Shown: positions 54,290 to 63,178 of the stretch, piece by piece
How the letters are laid out: each line of letters begins with the position of its first letter
Numbering within the stretch: the first letter of the stretch is position 1
Assembly (NCBI RefSeq): GCF_008326305.1
Contig: NZ_BIXY01000033.1
Span: 1-64,000 of the forward strand
Length of the DNA stretch: 64,000 nt
Direction of reading: 5' to 3'
Source: Dictyobacter arantiisoli
GTDB lineage: Bacteria > Chloroflexota > Ktedonobacteria > Ktedonobacterales > Ktedonobacteraceae
Translations under genes and position numbers: made by a program
Notes under the pieces: model-generated
Told to the model about the DNA's origin: nothing
The model's database searches: none
Seen by the model: the letters and a program-made list of their open reading frames with translations, nothing else

Positions 54290-55969
54290 TTAGATTTCGG
54301 GGACGGCCAGGACTGCGCCAGTGTTGGCGGAGGTGACCATGGAGGCGTAACGACGCAGCCAGGAGCTCTTGACACGTCCTTTGACATGGGTCACCTGGCT
54401 CAGGCGCTCGGCGATCTGCGCAGGAGTCAGATTGACCTCCAAACGGCGCTCAAGCAGATCCAGATGGATCATATCGCCATCCAGCAGGGCCGCGATTGGT
54501 CCGTCGGCGGCGGCCTCAGGCGAGACGTGACCGATACAGGCACCACGAGTACCACCAGAGAAGCGACCATCGGTGATCAGAGCAACCTTATCGCCCAGTC
54601 CCATACCCATGATATTGGCGGTGGGAGCCAGCATCTCCTGCATACCAGGACCACCACGCGGACCCTCGTAGCGGATAACCACAACATCGCCAGCTTTAAC
54701 CTGACCATTCAGAATACCAGCGCAGGCCTCTTCTTGTGAATTATAGATACGGGCAGGTCCGGTATGATTCATCATTTCAGGCGCTACAGCGGCCACTTTG
54801 ACGACCGACCCCTCAGGAGCCAGATTGCCAAACAGGACCGCTAATCCACCTTTTTCGCTATATGGATTATCAATGGAATGGATCACTTCGGAATCCAATA
54901 CATCGGCGTCAGCAATATTCTCGCCCAGGGTGTGCAGCGTCACGGTTGGCCGATCCAGATTGAGGACACCCTCTTTTTTGGAGAGCTCTTTGAGGATGGC
55001 GCTAATGCCACCGGCACGATCCACATCCTCCATATGCCAGCTACCAGCCGGGCTGACTTTACATAAATGAGGTGTGCGGGCCGCTACTTGATTGATGCGC
55101 TCCAGCGAATAATCGATCTCGCCTTCGCGGGCCAGGGCCAGAGTATGCAAGACAGTATTGGTCGAACCCCCCATCGCCATATCCAGGGCAAAAGCGTTAT
55201 CAATGCTCTCCTGGGTCACGATTTTGCGGGGGGTCAGATCGGCTTTGATCAGCTCAAGGATCTGGGCACCGGCCCGGCGCGCCAGTTCTTCGCGGGCCTC
55301 AGTTTTCGCCAGACGGGAACCATTGCCCGGCAAGGCCAGGCCCAACGCCTCCATCAGACAGTTCATCGAATTGGCGGTGAACATACCTGAGCATGAGCCA
55401 CAGGAAGGGCAGCTCTTCTGTTCCAATTCCAGCAACTGAGCATCATTAATCTTGCCCGCTTTATAGGCACCCACGCCCTCAAAGATACGGATCAGATCAG
55501 AGCTACTGCCATCAGAGAGCTTACCAGCTGCCATGGGACCACCACTGATAAAAATAGTGGGAACATCCAGACGCATCGCCGCCAGCAGCATCCCCGGAAC
55601 GATCTTATCGCAGTTCGGGATACAGACCATACCGTCGAAGCGATGGGCCTCAATCATGGTCTCAACGCTATCCGCGATCAACTCACGACTGGGCAGTGAA
55701 TACTTCATACCGATATGGCCCATCGCGATACCATCATCGACGCCAATTGTATTGAACTCAAACGGTACCCCGCCAGCGGCGCGAATCGCTTCCTTCACCA
55801 GTTTGCCAAAAGCCTGCAAATGCACATGACCTGGAACCACATCCACATACGAGTTACAGACGGCGATAAATGGCTTATTAAAATCGTTCTCACCTACAAC
55901 ACCTGTTGCACGCAGCAAACCACGGTGAGGAGCGCGCTCGAAGCCGAGCTTAATCTGATCTGAACGCAT
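54290..55969 (-). CDS. ilvD: Dihydroxy-acid dehydratase
   Basis: 559 residues, the normal length. It dehydrates 2,3-dihydroxy-isovalerate and 2,3-dihydroxy-3-methylvalerate in valine and isoleucine synthesis. The iron-sulfur ligands appear in VCNSY-type ([14 protein letters not shown]), [12 protein letters not shown] and [20 protein letters not shown] motifs. The C-terminal [21 protein letters not shown] is conserved. AGGAGGCG precedes the ATG. No other ilv/leu genes adjoin it. A possible regulatory leader upstream (55970-56319) was not resolved. Confidence 0.96.
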   Translation of the reverse strand: MRSDQIKLGFERAPHRGLLRATGVVGENDFNKPFIAVCNSYVDVVPGHVHLQAFGKLVKEAIRAAGGVPFEFNTIGVDDGIAMGHIGMKYSLPSRELIADSVETMIEAHRFDGMVCIPNCDKIVPGMLLAAMRLDVPTIFISGGPMAAGKLSDGSSSDLIRIFEGVGAYKAGKINDAQLLELEQKSCPSCGSCSGMFTANSMNCLMEALGLALPGNGSRLAKTEAREELARRAGAQILELIKADLTPRKIVTQESIDNAFALDMAMGGSTNTVLHTLALAREGEIDYSLERINQVAARTPHLCKVSPAGSWHMEDVDRAGGISAILKELSKKEGVLNLDRPTVTLHTLGENIADADVLDSEVIHSIDNPYSEKGGLAVLFGNLAPEGSVVKVAAVAPEMMNHTGPARIYNSQEEACAGILNGQVKAGDVVVIRYEGPRGGPGMQEMLAPTANIMGMGLGDKVALITDGRFSGGTRGACIGHVSPEAAADGPIAALLDGDMIHLDLLERRLEVNLTPAQIAERLSQVTHVKGRVKSSWLRRYASMVTSANTGAVLAVPEI

Positions 55970-56319
55970 TGCGCCTCCTAAAAGCTAGCAGGAGTTTTCT
56001 TTCCCCTGTCCAATAGAGTATGAAAAAACATGCTTCCGGTCAGCGAGACCAGAGATTTTCCTTACATCTTAATACATACAATCAAGGACGCCGCCCATGT
56101 GTGTTCGCACGTAAGAAGTGTCGCTCGTTGACTGCCATGCCATGCTGACTTCTTTTTGTAGGGCAATACACAAACAAGCCGGTATTGCCAATGGATGGCA
56201 AGCCAGCTTCAATAAAAAGTGTTGCGAGTAGGGTTATCCCCCCACAAAAAGAAACTAGTAGGACTCAAGTATAACACAGGCGCGAATTTATGTATCTATC
56301 CAAATGGAGATAACAAATG
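55970..56319. other. Intergenic region upstream of ilvD
   Basis: 350 bp between the decayed methyltransferase and ilvD. It holds GC-rich short stretches (GACGCCGCCCATG) but no leader peptide rich in branched-chain codons and no T-box core that I can recognise. Confidence 0.4.
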
Positions 56320-56774
56320 CTACGACAAGGGTTGCTGTGGCTGGCCCCAACTCACAATCCCACGCACACGAAACGTCACCAGACCATCGGGATGGCTCTG
56401 CCACAAGACCTCACGCGCCTCCCGATCAAAGGCCTCGGCATGGCCGGACTGCATCCTGGCGCGTGAAAAACCACTACGTGCATGATAGGACTCGACATAA
56501 TCATCAACTGACGCACCTGCTCCAGCATCGCCTGCGCATAATCCACCGCATCGATCCGCTCAATATCAGCATCGCGAGCTGCCAGTGAGCGTGCCAGATT
56601 CCCATTCCCGCAACCAGCATCCAGTATCGAGCAAGGCTCATCCTGGATCAAATCCCGCAAAATATCAAACGTACCCACAGGATATGCGGGACGCAACAGA
56701 TACGCAGCCGCCACATCCTCATCCGTAAAAGCCGCCGCATGCTCTTGCATCAAGTATTCAGGCTTCTCCTGCAT
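56320..56774 (-). pseudogene. Class I SAM methyltransferase, internally deleted and frameshifted
   Basis: The 5' part (start ATG 56774, GGAG upstream) encodes the N-terminal half of a methyltransferase with motif I ILDAGCGNGNLARSLAARDA and DAVDYAQAMLEQVRQ. Directly after RQL the original frame becomes nonsense and stops at 56376. The +1 frame continues as DDYVESYHARSGFSRARM, then AFDREAREVL and DGLVTFRVRGIVSWGQP to a stop at 56320. That is the usual C-terminus of such methyltransferases. About 90 middle residues are missing, so both a deletion and a frame change have occurred. Confidence 0.8.
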
Positions 56775-57045
56775 CGCAAACTCCAATTATTAAAACATAT
56801 AAACAATCACAAAAATTACGCCTCTATAATCTTCGTCCACAATCTGCATGTTCTGGCTCGTTCCCAGCCGCTTCAAGCTGATCTTCAGGACGCTGCGTGA
56901 TTTCTTGACCGGCTCTCCAGGCCCTGCGTTACACAGAGAGCTTCATTAAGGCTCTCTACGGGCTAGTTCAGCTAGTTATTCCAAGTTTTGGTTCCTACTG
57001 TGGGCAAATCCCGGTTCTTAGAAAATTGTGCCGGGTAACCAGTTT

Positions 57046-57753
57046 TTATGGCTGGGACTTATATATGCCCAGCGAAAACTTGTGTACCACTCGATCAATA
57101 AATTCGCTGACAGGCACATCGTCTATTTGCTTGGCAAACTCAGGGAGCAGCCATTGGTACTTCTGGAGTTCATAGTAATCATACAGCAGCATTCGCAGCG
57201 TCAAATCGCGCTCCATGAGGAATACAGGGTCCATGATGTTACGCAGGAAGAGTTCATTTTGCAGCACCGCAAGCACCGGCTTAATAGGATGGAAGATGCC
57301 CTGAGCAATGCCCTGCTCATAGAACCGCTGGAGCTGCTGCTGCCATTCTCGCTGGGCCTGTTTGACACGTTCCCATAAGAGCGGCGAGAGCTGTTTCACG
57401 TCAAGCAAAAGTGTCTCAGGGAGATAGCAGGCAATGTCCAGGGATTGCATAAAGGCCTGCTGAAAGCGCAGAAGAGGAGGAGAAGACTCGTCTCCTACAA
57501 GCGTAGCAGCCTGCTTGAGAGAAGCCACCACCAGATCCACTCCTTGCTCAACGACATCTTCTTTTGAGGAAAAATACTTATAGAACGTGGCTTTACTGAT
57601 ATCCATAAAGCGCACAATGTCGTCAAGCCTCAGATGGCCCAATCTCTGGTGTTGGATCACAGGCAGTAAGCGGGTAAGGTACTTCTGTTTCAACTCCTCA
57701 TATCGTTCACCGCGCTGCTCAACAGGCGAAGCGCTCTTTTCAACTTCACTCAT
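57046..57753 (-). CDS. TetR/AcrR family transcriptional regulator
   Basis: 235 residues. The N-terminal HTH is LRLDDIVRFMDISKATFYKY followed by FSSKEDVVEQGV, the standard TetR layout. The C-terminal ligand-binding domain is divergent. CAGGAGC precedes the ATG. It is divergent from an SDR gene with 212 bp between them. A perfect 11-bp inverted repeat overlaps its own leader, so it probably represses itself and the SDR gene until a ligand binds. Confidence 0.92.
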   Translation of the reverse strand: MSEVEKSASPVEQRGERYEELKQKYLTRLLPVIQHQRLGHLRLDDIVRFMDISKATFYKYFSSKEDVVEQGVDLVVASLKQAATLVGDESSPPLLRFQQAFMQSLDIACYLPETLLLDVKQLSPLLWERVKQAQREWQQQLQRFYEQGIAQGIFHPIKPVLAVLQNELFLRNIMDPVFLMERDLTLRMLLYDYYELQKYQWLLPEFAKQIDDVPVSEFIDRVVHKFSLGIYKSQP

Positions 57754-57764
57754 ACATGCTCCTG

Positions 57765-57789
57765 ACTTGACTGGCCCTGCCAGTCAAGT
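57765..57789. promoter_or_regulatory. Probable TetR operator (11-bp perfect inverted repeat)
   Basis: ACTTGACTGGC (57765-57775) and GCCAGTCAAGT (57779-57789) are perfect inverted repeats around CCT. The site begins 12 bp upstream of the TetR start, next to its ribosome binding site, which fits autorepression. Confidence 0.7.
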
Positions 57790-57832
57790 ATACCAGATCA
57801 CCGGATCACTGTAAATGAAAGAGACAAAATAT

Positions 57833-57870
57833 ATAAAGTAGACGAAAAAGGATAAATTTGTTTACTTTAT
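57833..57870. promoter_or_regulatory. Second inverted repeat in the TetR-SDR gap
   Basis: ATAAAGTAGAC (57833-57843) and GTTTACTTTAT (57860-57870) pair at 10 of 11 positions. The site is about 95 bp from the SDR start and could be a second operator or overlap its promoter. Confidence 0.4.
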
Positions 57871-57965
57871 ACTAATCTTGTGGTAGAGTAACAAAGAAGC
57901 AATGCTTCTCTTAGGCGTTCGCGCGCACTGACGCGGCGTCATTCTCTGAACAGAAGGAGACTCAT

Positions 57966-59006
57966 ATGAGTGGAGAACTTGTACTTGTCACAGGTGGATC
58001 GGGATTTCTTGGTGCGCACTGCATCCTGCACCTTCTGGACTCTGGCTATCGTGTGAGAACAACGGTGCGTTCGCTCAAGCGTGAAGCCGACGTACGTGCC
58101 ATGCTCAAAGCGGGCGGTGCTGAACCGGGAGAGGCACTCTCCTTCGTCGCCGCCGATCTGATGGACGATGCGGGCTGGTCAGAAGCCGTGGCAGGGTGTG
58201 ACTTCGTACTTCACGTCGCCTCGCCCTTTCCGCCCAGTCAGCCGAAAAACGAGGACGAACTCATCATTCCAGCCCGCGAAGGTGCTCTGCGTGTACTACG
58301 GGCTGCGCGGGACGCGGACGTCAAACGCGTCGTGCTAACCTCTTCGTTCGCCGCCATCCACTACGGTTTCGCGTCCACAAACCACCTCTTTACCGAAGAG
58401 GACTGGACCAACCTGAACAGCCGCCATCTCAGCGCCTATGTGAAATCGAAGACGCTGGCAGAGCGTGCGGCCTGGGACTTCATCGCCCGCGAAGGTGGTA
58501 CGTTGGAACTCACAGTCATCAATCCGGCCGTTATCTTTGGGCCCGTGCTTGGAGCGGACTATTCAAGCTCCATCCAGATCATGCAGCGTTTAATGGACGG
58601 AGCACTGCCGGGCTGTCCGCGCCTCACCTTTGGTGTCGTCGATGTGCGGGACGTCGTGGATCTGCACGTGCGTGCCATGACCAATCCGGCGGCCAATGGG
58701 CAACGCTTCCTAGCCACCGCTGAAGATGGCATGACCATTCAGCAAATCGCCCTCGTGCTGAAAAAGCGGCTGGGAGATGCAGCGAGACGAGTGCCGACCA
58801 GGGAACTGCCCAATTGGCTGGTGCGGCTGGCCTCATTGGTCGATCCCTCGATCGCGCAATTCATTCCCGAACTGGGCAAAGCCTGGAACGTCACCAATGC
58901 CAAAGCCAGAGAGCTGCTTGGTTGGACACCGCGCTCGAACGAAGAGGCCATCGTCGCGGCTGCCGAGAGCTTGCTGCGGCTCGGCCTGTTGCGGCACGTC
59001 AAATAG
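57966..59006 (+). CDS. NAD(P)-dependent SDR / epimerase (dihydroflavonol-4-reductase-like)
   Basis: 346 residues of the extended SDR type. The Rossmann motif is VTGGSGFLGAHC (residues 8-19), with TVRSLKRE beyond beta-2 suggesting NADP. The downstream LTSSFAAI supplies the active-site Ser, and the YVKSK motif holds the catalytic Tyr and Lys. PAVIFGPVLG follows. It reduces an aldehyde or ketone whose identity is not readable. GAAGGAG precedes the ATG. Its GC content appears higher than its neighbours', and a Tn3-family remnant lies 130 bp downstream, so it may have been acquired with that element. Confidence 0.9.
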   Translation: MSGELVLVTGGSGFLGAHCILHLLDSGYRVRTTVRSLKREADVRAMLKAGGAEPGEALSFVAADLMDDAGWSEAVAGCDFVLHVASPFPPSQPKNEDELIIPAREGALRVLRAARDADVKRVVLTSSFAAIHYGFASTNHLFTEEDWTNLNSRHLSAYVKSKTLAERAAWDFIAREGGTLELTVINPAVIFGPVLGADYSSSIQIMQRLMDGALPGCPRLTFGVVDVRDVVDLHVRAMTNPAANGQRFLATAEDGMTIQQIALVLKKRLGDAARRVPTRELPNWLVRLASLVDPSIAQFIPELGKAWNVTNAKARELLGWTPRSNEEAIVAAAESLLRLGLLRHVK

Positions 59007-59093
59007 GTTGATGGAACGCGGGATTACCAACGCTCCTAGCTTTTTTTGCAGAGAGACGCCCACGCTTTGAGCACATCAGAGCCTGCTCACCAG

Positions 59094-59147
59094 ATATACG
59101 AAACGTCATGCGGAGTGGTGCGCTTGCAGCGCATGACGTTTCATATA
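59094..59147. repeat. Inverted repeat at the SDR / Tn3-remnant junction
   Basis: TATACGAAACGTCATGCG (59095-59112) and CGCATGACGTTTCATATA (59130-59147) pair at 17 of 18 positions around a 17-nt spacer. The right arm runs into the open frame of the transposase remnant. It may mark the point where the transposon was broken, or be a hairpin terminator for the SDR gene; there is no T-run. Confidence 0.6.
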
Positions 59148-59397
59148 CGGGATGAAGCGATATTTGACCTGTGCCATGATGGCCGCCTTATACCTGCATC
59201 TCATTCAGGTCAGCCTCGCTCTCATCAATACGTTGATGCTGCAAGAAGTCTTGGCCGAGGAGAAATGGAAGAATCCGATGAAGCAAGAAGACTGGCGAGG
59301 ATTAACACCACTGTTCTACCAGCATGTGAACCCCTATGGACGCTTCACGTTGGATATGACCCAACGTATTCCTTTATCCGTCACCAAAATTGCCTGA
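59137..59397 (+). pseudogene. tnpA: 3' remnant of a Tn3-family transposase gene
   Basis: About 85 residues remain open: [20 protein letters not shown], then [20 protein letters not shown] and [20 protein letters not shown]. This is the characteristic C-terminus of Tn3-family TnpA proteins (NTLMLQ..., LTPL..HVNPYG), which are normally close to 1000 residues. A stop lies upstream at 59134 in this frame, and the rest of the gene, including most of the DDE domain, is absent. A terminal inverted repeat with outer CCCC lies downstream, as expected for the tnpA end of such a transposon. Confidence 0.8.
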
Positions 59398-59402
59398 GCC
59401 TC

Positions 59403-59503
59403 TGCTCATTGTGGTAATTGTGCTGAACGTTTGAACGAACATACTGTGCTGAAGGCTATTGCGTCGAACCGTCAGCACAATTACCACAATGAGCACATTC
59501 CCC
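59403..59503 (+). mobile_element. Tn3-type terminal inverted repeat with an inverted second copy
   Basis: The 38 bp ending at 59503 (59466-59503), read inward on the minus strand, start GGGGAATGTGCTCATTGTGG, as Tn3-family ends start with GGGG. The inner 24 bp (59472-59495) are repeated exactly in inverse orientation at 59403-59426, just past the transposase stop. A normal Tn3 end has only one such copy, so this is either a duplicated end or a second element's end facing the first. Confidence 0.7.
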
Positions 59504-59705
59504 AAAAAACTGTGCCGCACTTATCTACTTTGCGGCTACAAGGCGTCTTCCTTAAGGTTCATAACACCTGGCAGGACATTTTTTACTCTGCCATGAAATT
59601 TCAGATGGCTTTCTGCCAGGTGTGATGACACCATGCATAACCACTTGTTGAATATCAGGCTGTTGTGTGTAACACAGGGCCAGCTACGTCAAAGACACAA
59701 AGAAT

Positions 59706-59900
59706 GTGTTTGATTCCCATGGTCTTCGCCATCCTGGCGCATGAGTTTTCGCACCTGCGGTGCTCAAAACTGTTTTTAGTGTGTGGTGCAGAAAAGGTGC
59801 ATAGCACCTTTTCTGCACCACACACTAAAAAGGGCGCAGGCGCGCACGCGCCTGCCAGCAGGTGAGCAGTAAGATCCCGCTGGGAGTGGGAATCAAAAAC
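59706..59900 (+). repeat. Multi-hairpin repeat, copy 5 (full length)
   Basis: A 195-bp copy with type B ends (GTGTTTGATTCCC / GGGAATCAAAAAC). The central hairpin 59773-59800 / 59804-59831 is a perfect 28-bp inverted repeat with an ATA loop, identical to copy 4c. The GC-rich palindrome is GCAGGCGCGCACGCGCCTGC. It lies 200 bp from the Tn3-type end. Confidence 0.9.
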
Positions 59901-60045
59901 TTTGTTAGGCAATAGGTCCTGGTTGACTGAACGGATGATCTCTTTTCGAGGAGGCAAAAAGAAGAAAAACTCGTGTAACATTTTTGGAGTATTTAGCGTC
60001 TTATGAGGGAGAGAGAGTTTCTCATATCAGGGAGGGAGATGTGCT

Positions 60046-60249
60046 ATGTATAAACAAGCAAACACTCACCACACTCAATGTACCGATAGCCAGGATCAGG
60101 ATATCGAAATTCTTCATCCTGAGCAGCAAGATCTGGAGCGGCTTGAGCAGTTGCTTCCATCTGATGATGACAAAGTGCAAGATTTTTTGACGCTGCTCGC
60201 TTTAGAAGATAATAAGATCCTCCGTCTTTCGTTGTTGGAAGATTTTTAA
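60046..60249 (+). CDS. Small acidic protein of unknown function (67 aa)
   Basis: Starts MYKQANTHHTQCTDSQDQDI, with GGGAGGGAG 6-10 nt before the ATG. It is Asp/Glu/Gln/Leu-rich (HPEQQDLERLEQLLPSDDDK, LLALEDNKILRLSLLEDF) and looks helical, with one Cys, no membrane segment and no signal peptide. The good ribosome binding site supports a real gene. No family is recognised. Confidence 0.6.
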   Translation: MYKQANTHHTQCTDSQDQDIEILHPEQQDLERLEQLLPSDDDKVQDFLTLLALEDNKILRLSLLEDF

Positions 60250-60620
60250 TATTTAGGTGTTCCCTGTATACAATGCATACACTGTATACAAGCGATCAAC
60301 CAGTTTCAATGCCGATACTGGTGTTCGCACCCAATCTTCAATTCATCCATTCCTTCACCCGTCATCTCCATCATTTATTCAGCCACAACCGCAATGGGTC
60401 AGATTAAATATTGAGCCTTGTCGCTTGTAGCACTCGACACTATGAGAAGGAGAGCTACTCTACCTTGTCCATTTCGAGCCAGCGAGAATGCATCTTTTAT
60501 AAAGCGGGCAGGCTTCTGACATTGGGAAGAAACGTGTGGGAGCAACCAGGCGTGACTACAAAGAAACAAAGAAGAGAGCTGCTCACAATCCCTTAAGCGT
60601 GAAGAGATGGAGTATTTCCT
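60250..60620. other. Intergenic region with paired TGTATACA motifs
   Basis: CTGTATACA occurs at 60264-60272 and again at 60282-60290; each contains the 8-bp palindrome TGTATACA, with ATGCATAC between. This may be a regulator site. The open frame at 60411-60596 has no ribosome binding site and is not called. Confidence 0.4.
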
Positions 60621-61499
60621 ATGCAACAAACCAATCAGCGTCCGGCCAGTGCCAGCGGCACATTTTTGCTGGCAGACACCTTAAAGATCTATCGCCTGGG
60701 TTTTGGTGCGATGCGTATTACAGGCAGAGGCGTCTGGGGGCCACCGCCCGATAAACAAGCATCTCTGGCGGTGCTACGCCATGCCTTAGAGCTTGGCATC
60801 AATTTCATCGATACCGCCAATTCTTATGGTCCAGAGGTCAGCGAAACGCTGATCGCAGAAGCGTTGTATCCCTATCCCGAACATCTTGTGATCGCGACCA
60901 AGGGCGGTTATGGGCGTAGCGGTCCTGATCAGTGGTATCCCGATGGGCATCCAGATCACTTGCGCGCCGCCCTCGAAGGGAGCCTGAAACGACTGCGTGT
61001 GGATCGCATCGATGTCTATCAGTTGCACACCCCTGATCCTAAGATTCCGTTCGAGGATTCAGTGGGCGAGCTGGTCAAGCAGCAAGCAGCCGGCAAGATC
61101 CGCTCTATTGGCCTCTCTAACGTCAATAGTCAGCAGCTTGAGCAGGCCCGCAAGATGACCACCATCGTCAGCGTACAGAATCGCTATAACTTGACTGATC
61201 GAGCCTCAGAGGATGTGCTGGATATCTGTCAGAGCGAGAGTATCGGCTTCATTCCCTGGTTTCCTCTGGCAACAGGCGATCTGGCGAAGGATCAGGGGCA
61301 GCTGGCTCGCATCGCCAGCCAGCATCATGCGACACCGGGACAAATCGCGCTCGCCTGGCTGCTCAAACGTGCCTGTGTGATGCTCCCGATTCCGGGCACC
61401 AATTCGCTTAAACACCTCGAAGAAAATGCCAGAGCCGCCGAGATTCAACTCAGCGATGAAGAATATCAGACCATCTCTGAGGGCTTTCCCAAAAAATAA
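60621..61499 (+). CDS. Aldo/keto reductase
   Basis: 292 residues of the (beta/alpha)8 AKR family. The catalytic tetrad is visible as Asp and Tyr in FIDTANSYGPEVSE, Lys in VIATKGGYGR and His in VYQLHTPDP. NADPH-binding elements are SIGLSN and the C-terminal IPGTNSLKHLEENARA. It reduces carbonyl compounds using NADPH in the cytoplasm; substrate unknown. GAAGAGATGGAG lies upstream of the ATG. It converges on rho across a hairpin. Confidence 0.94.
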   Translation: MQQTNQRPASASGTFLLADTLKIYRLGFGAMRITGRGVWGPPPDKQASLAVLRHALELGINFIDTANSYGPEVSETLIAEALYPYPEHLVIATKGGYGRSGPDQWYPDGHPDHLRAALEGSLKRLRVDRIDVYQLHTPDPKIPFEDSVGELVKQQAAGKIRSIGLSNVNSQQLEQARKMTTIVSVQNRYNLTDRASEDVLDICQSESIGFIPWFPLATGDLAKDQGQLARIASQHHATPGQIALAWLLKRACVMLPIPGTNSLKHLEENARAAEIQLSDEEYQTISEGFPKK

Positions 61500-61538
61500 G
61501 GACTATTGAGAACGCAATCCTGTATATAGAATATCCTG

Positions 61539-61577
61539 GTGAGGATGGAGTCAGGCGGGGCCTGTCTCCATCCTCAC
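61539..61577. terminator. Bidirectional hairpin between the aldo/keto reductase gene and rho
   Basis: GTGAGGATGGAG pairs with CTCCATCCTCAC, and the inner CAGG pairs with CCTG around a CGGGG loop, giving a 16-bp stem with a T-T mismatch. It sits between convergent genes. T-rich tails are short on both sides. Confidence 0.75.
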
Positions 61578-61588
61578 TATACATCATC

Positions 61589-62863
61589 CTATGCGGAGCG
61601 TTTCGCCAGGGATGCCAGGAAATCTCTATTGCTGGGGGATTTGGCAAGTTGTTGAATCAAGGCTTCCATCGCGTCCTGTCCCTGCTGATCCGAAATCTGC
61701 GCAAACATACGACGCATCGTCACCACACCACGATAGGTAGGCTGATCATACAGCAATTCCTCGCGACGCGTACCGGATAAGCCAATATCGATTGAAGGGA
61801 AGACACGGCGTTCGGCCAGTTTGCGGCTCAGGACCAGTTCCATGTTACCGGTTCCTTTGAGTTCCTCATAGATCACATCGTCCATGCGGCTCCCGGTCTC
61901 GATCAAGGCCGTAGCGATCACAGTCAGGCTCCCGCCTTCTTCAAGCTTACGGGCCGCGCCAAAGAAGCGTTTCGGCATCGTCATAGCATTGGGGTCCAGA
62001 CCACCGGACAGACTGCGTCCACTCGAATCGACGGTCAGATTATAGGCGCGTGACAGGCGAGTCAGGCTATCCAGCAGGATCACCACATCTTTGCCCTCTT
62101 CCACCAGCCGCTTGGCACGTTCCAGCACCAGTTCAGCGATATGGGTCTGAATATGGGCAGGCTCATCAAAGGTCGAGCTGATCACCTCGCCGCGCACCAC
62201 ACGCTCCAGATCCGTTACCTCTTCAGGGCGCTCGCCGATCAGAGCGATCAATTGATACACATCGGGATAATTTTCTGAGATAGCATTGGCAATGGCTTTC
62301 AGCAAGACAGTTTTGCCAGCCTTGGGAGGAGCCACAATCAGGCCGCGCTGTCCCCGACCAATTGGGGCCACGAGGTTCAGCAAACGACCAGATAGATTGC
62401 CTGGAACATTCTCAAGATTAAACATCTGATTTGGAAAAATGGGGGTCAGGGCTTCAAAACGAGGCCGCAGGTGTAGCGCCTCAGGATCACGATCATTGAT
62501 AGCTTCAACACGTAAAAGTCCCGCATACTGCTCGCGCTCCTTGGGCGGACGCACCTGACCGGCCACAAAATCGCCCTGGCGTAAGCGAAAACGGCGGATC
62601 TGCGATAGCGAGACATAAATGTCTTCCGGTCCTGGCAGATAGCGGCTTGAACGTAAAAATCCATAGCCATCCTCAACGATATCGAGGACACCCGAACCCG
62701 GCACCGCCAACTCCTGATCAGAGATCAGTGGAGCTTGATGCGATTGCAATTTTTGTTCGTCTTTCATGTTCACCTGGACTACGGCCGGAGCTACAGCCGT
62801 TGAATGTGCCATTGTTTGAGGATGGGGTAAAACTGTTTCCATACTTGATTTGGTATTTCTCAT
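61589..62863 (-). CDS. rho: Transcription termination factor Rho
   Basis: 424 residues. A short non-conserved N-terminus (to about 50) precedes the cold-shock-like RNA-binding domain ([20 protein letters not shown], then [19 protein letters not shown]). The hexameric ATPase has Walker [15 protein letters not shown], Walker [17 protein letters not shown], and the [20 protein letters not shown] and [13 protein letters not shown] blocks. It unwinds RNA-DNA and ends transcription. No clear ribosome binding site supports the first ATG; an ATG seven codons in is equally possible. The helical Rho_N region is absent or very short. Confidence 0.96.
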   Translation of the reverse strand: MRNTKSSMETVLPHPQTMAHSTAVAPAVVQVNMKDEQKLQSHQAPLISDQELAVPGSGVLDIVEDGYGFLRSSRYLPGPEDIYVSLSQIRRFRLRQGDFVAGQVRPPKEREQYAGLLRVEAINDRDPEALHLRPRFEALTPIFPNQMFNLENVPGNLSGRLLNLVAPIGRGQRGLIVAPPKAGKTVLLKAIANAISENYPDVYQLIALIGERPEEVTDLERVVRGEVISSTFDEPAHIQTHIAELVLERAKRLVEEGKDVVILLDSLTRLSRAYNLTVDSSGRSLSGGLDPNAMTMPKRFFGAARKLEEGGSLTVIATALIETGSRMDDVIYEELKGTGNMELVLSRKLAERRVFPSIDIGLSGTRREELLYDQPTYRGVVTMRRMFAQISDQQGQDAMEALIQQLAKSPSNRDFLASLAKRSA

Positions 62864-63178
62864 CAGGTTAAAAGGTCACGATCCCGGACAGGGCTCGCAG
62901 CCGTCTCCTTTCGATAGAACGTGTCGGTATTAAAAAAGAAAAGAGGGATTTATTGGGAGCATATAGCCTCAAAGCCATATACTATCAGGGCAGAAGAAAG
63001 TGTCGTGGAGCGGTAAACAAGAGCTGTTAGAACACATTCGCACTGTTGACAATACTTGCGGTACATCTGAAAAGGATTATCAATTCTTCACCTACGCAGG
63101 TAAGTATATCACAAATTCTCTGTCACTGCCAGGGCAACAATACCCATGTTCTCTTTTTGCCGCCTTCAGCGGGATCTA
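62864..63178. other. Intergenic leader region upstream of rho
   Basis: 315 bp, including the leader of rho, which is autoregulated in many bacteria. No terminator hairpin is evident. A mirror-like TATAGCCTCAAAGCCATATA lies near 62964. The frame at 63000-63320 is antisense to the WD40 gene and not called. Confidence 0.4.

Noticed and set aside
59046-59417. 123-codon frame overlapping the Tn3 remnant
   Set aside because: The overlapping +2 frame clearly encodes the TnpA C-terminus, so this one is a shadow.
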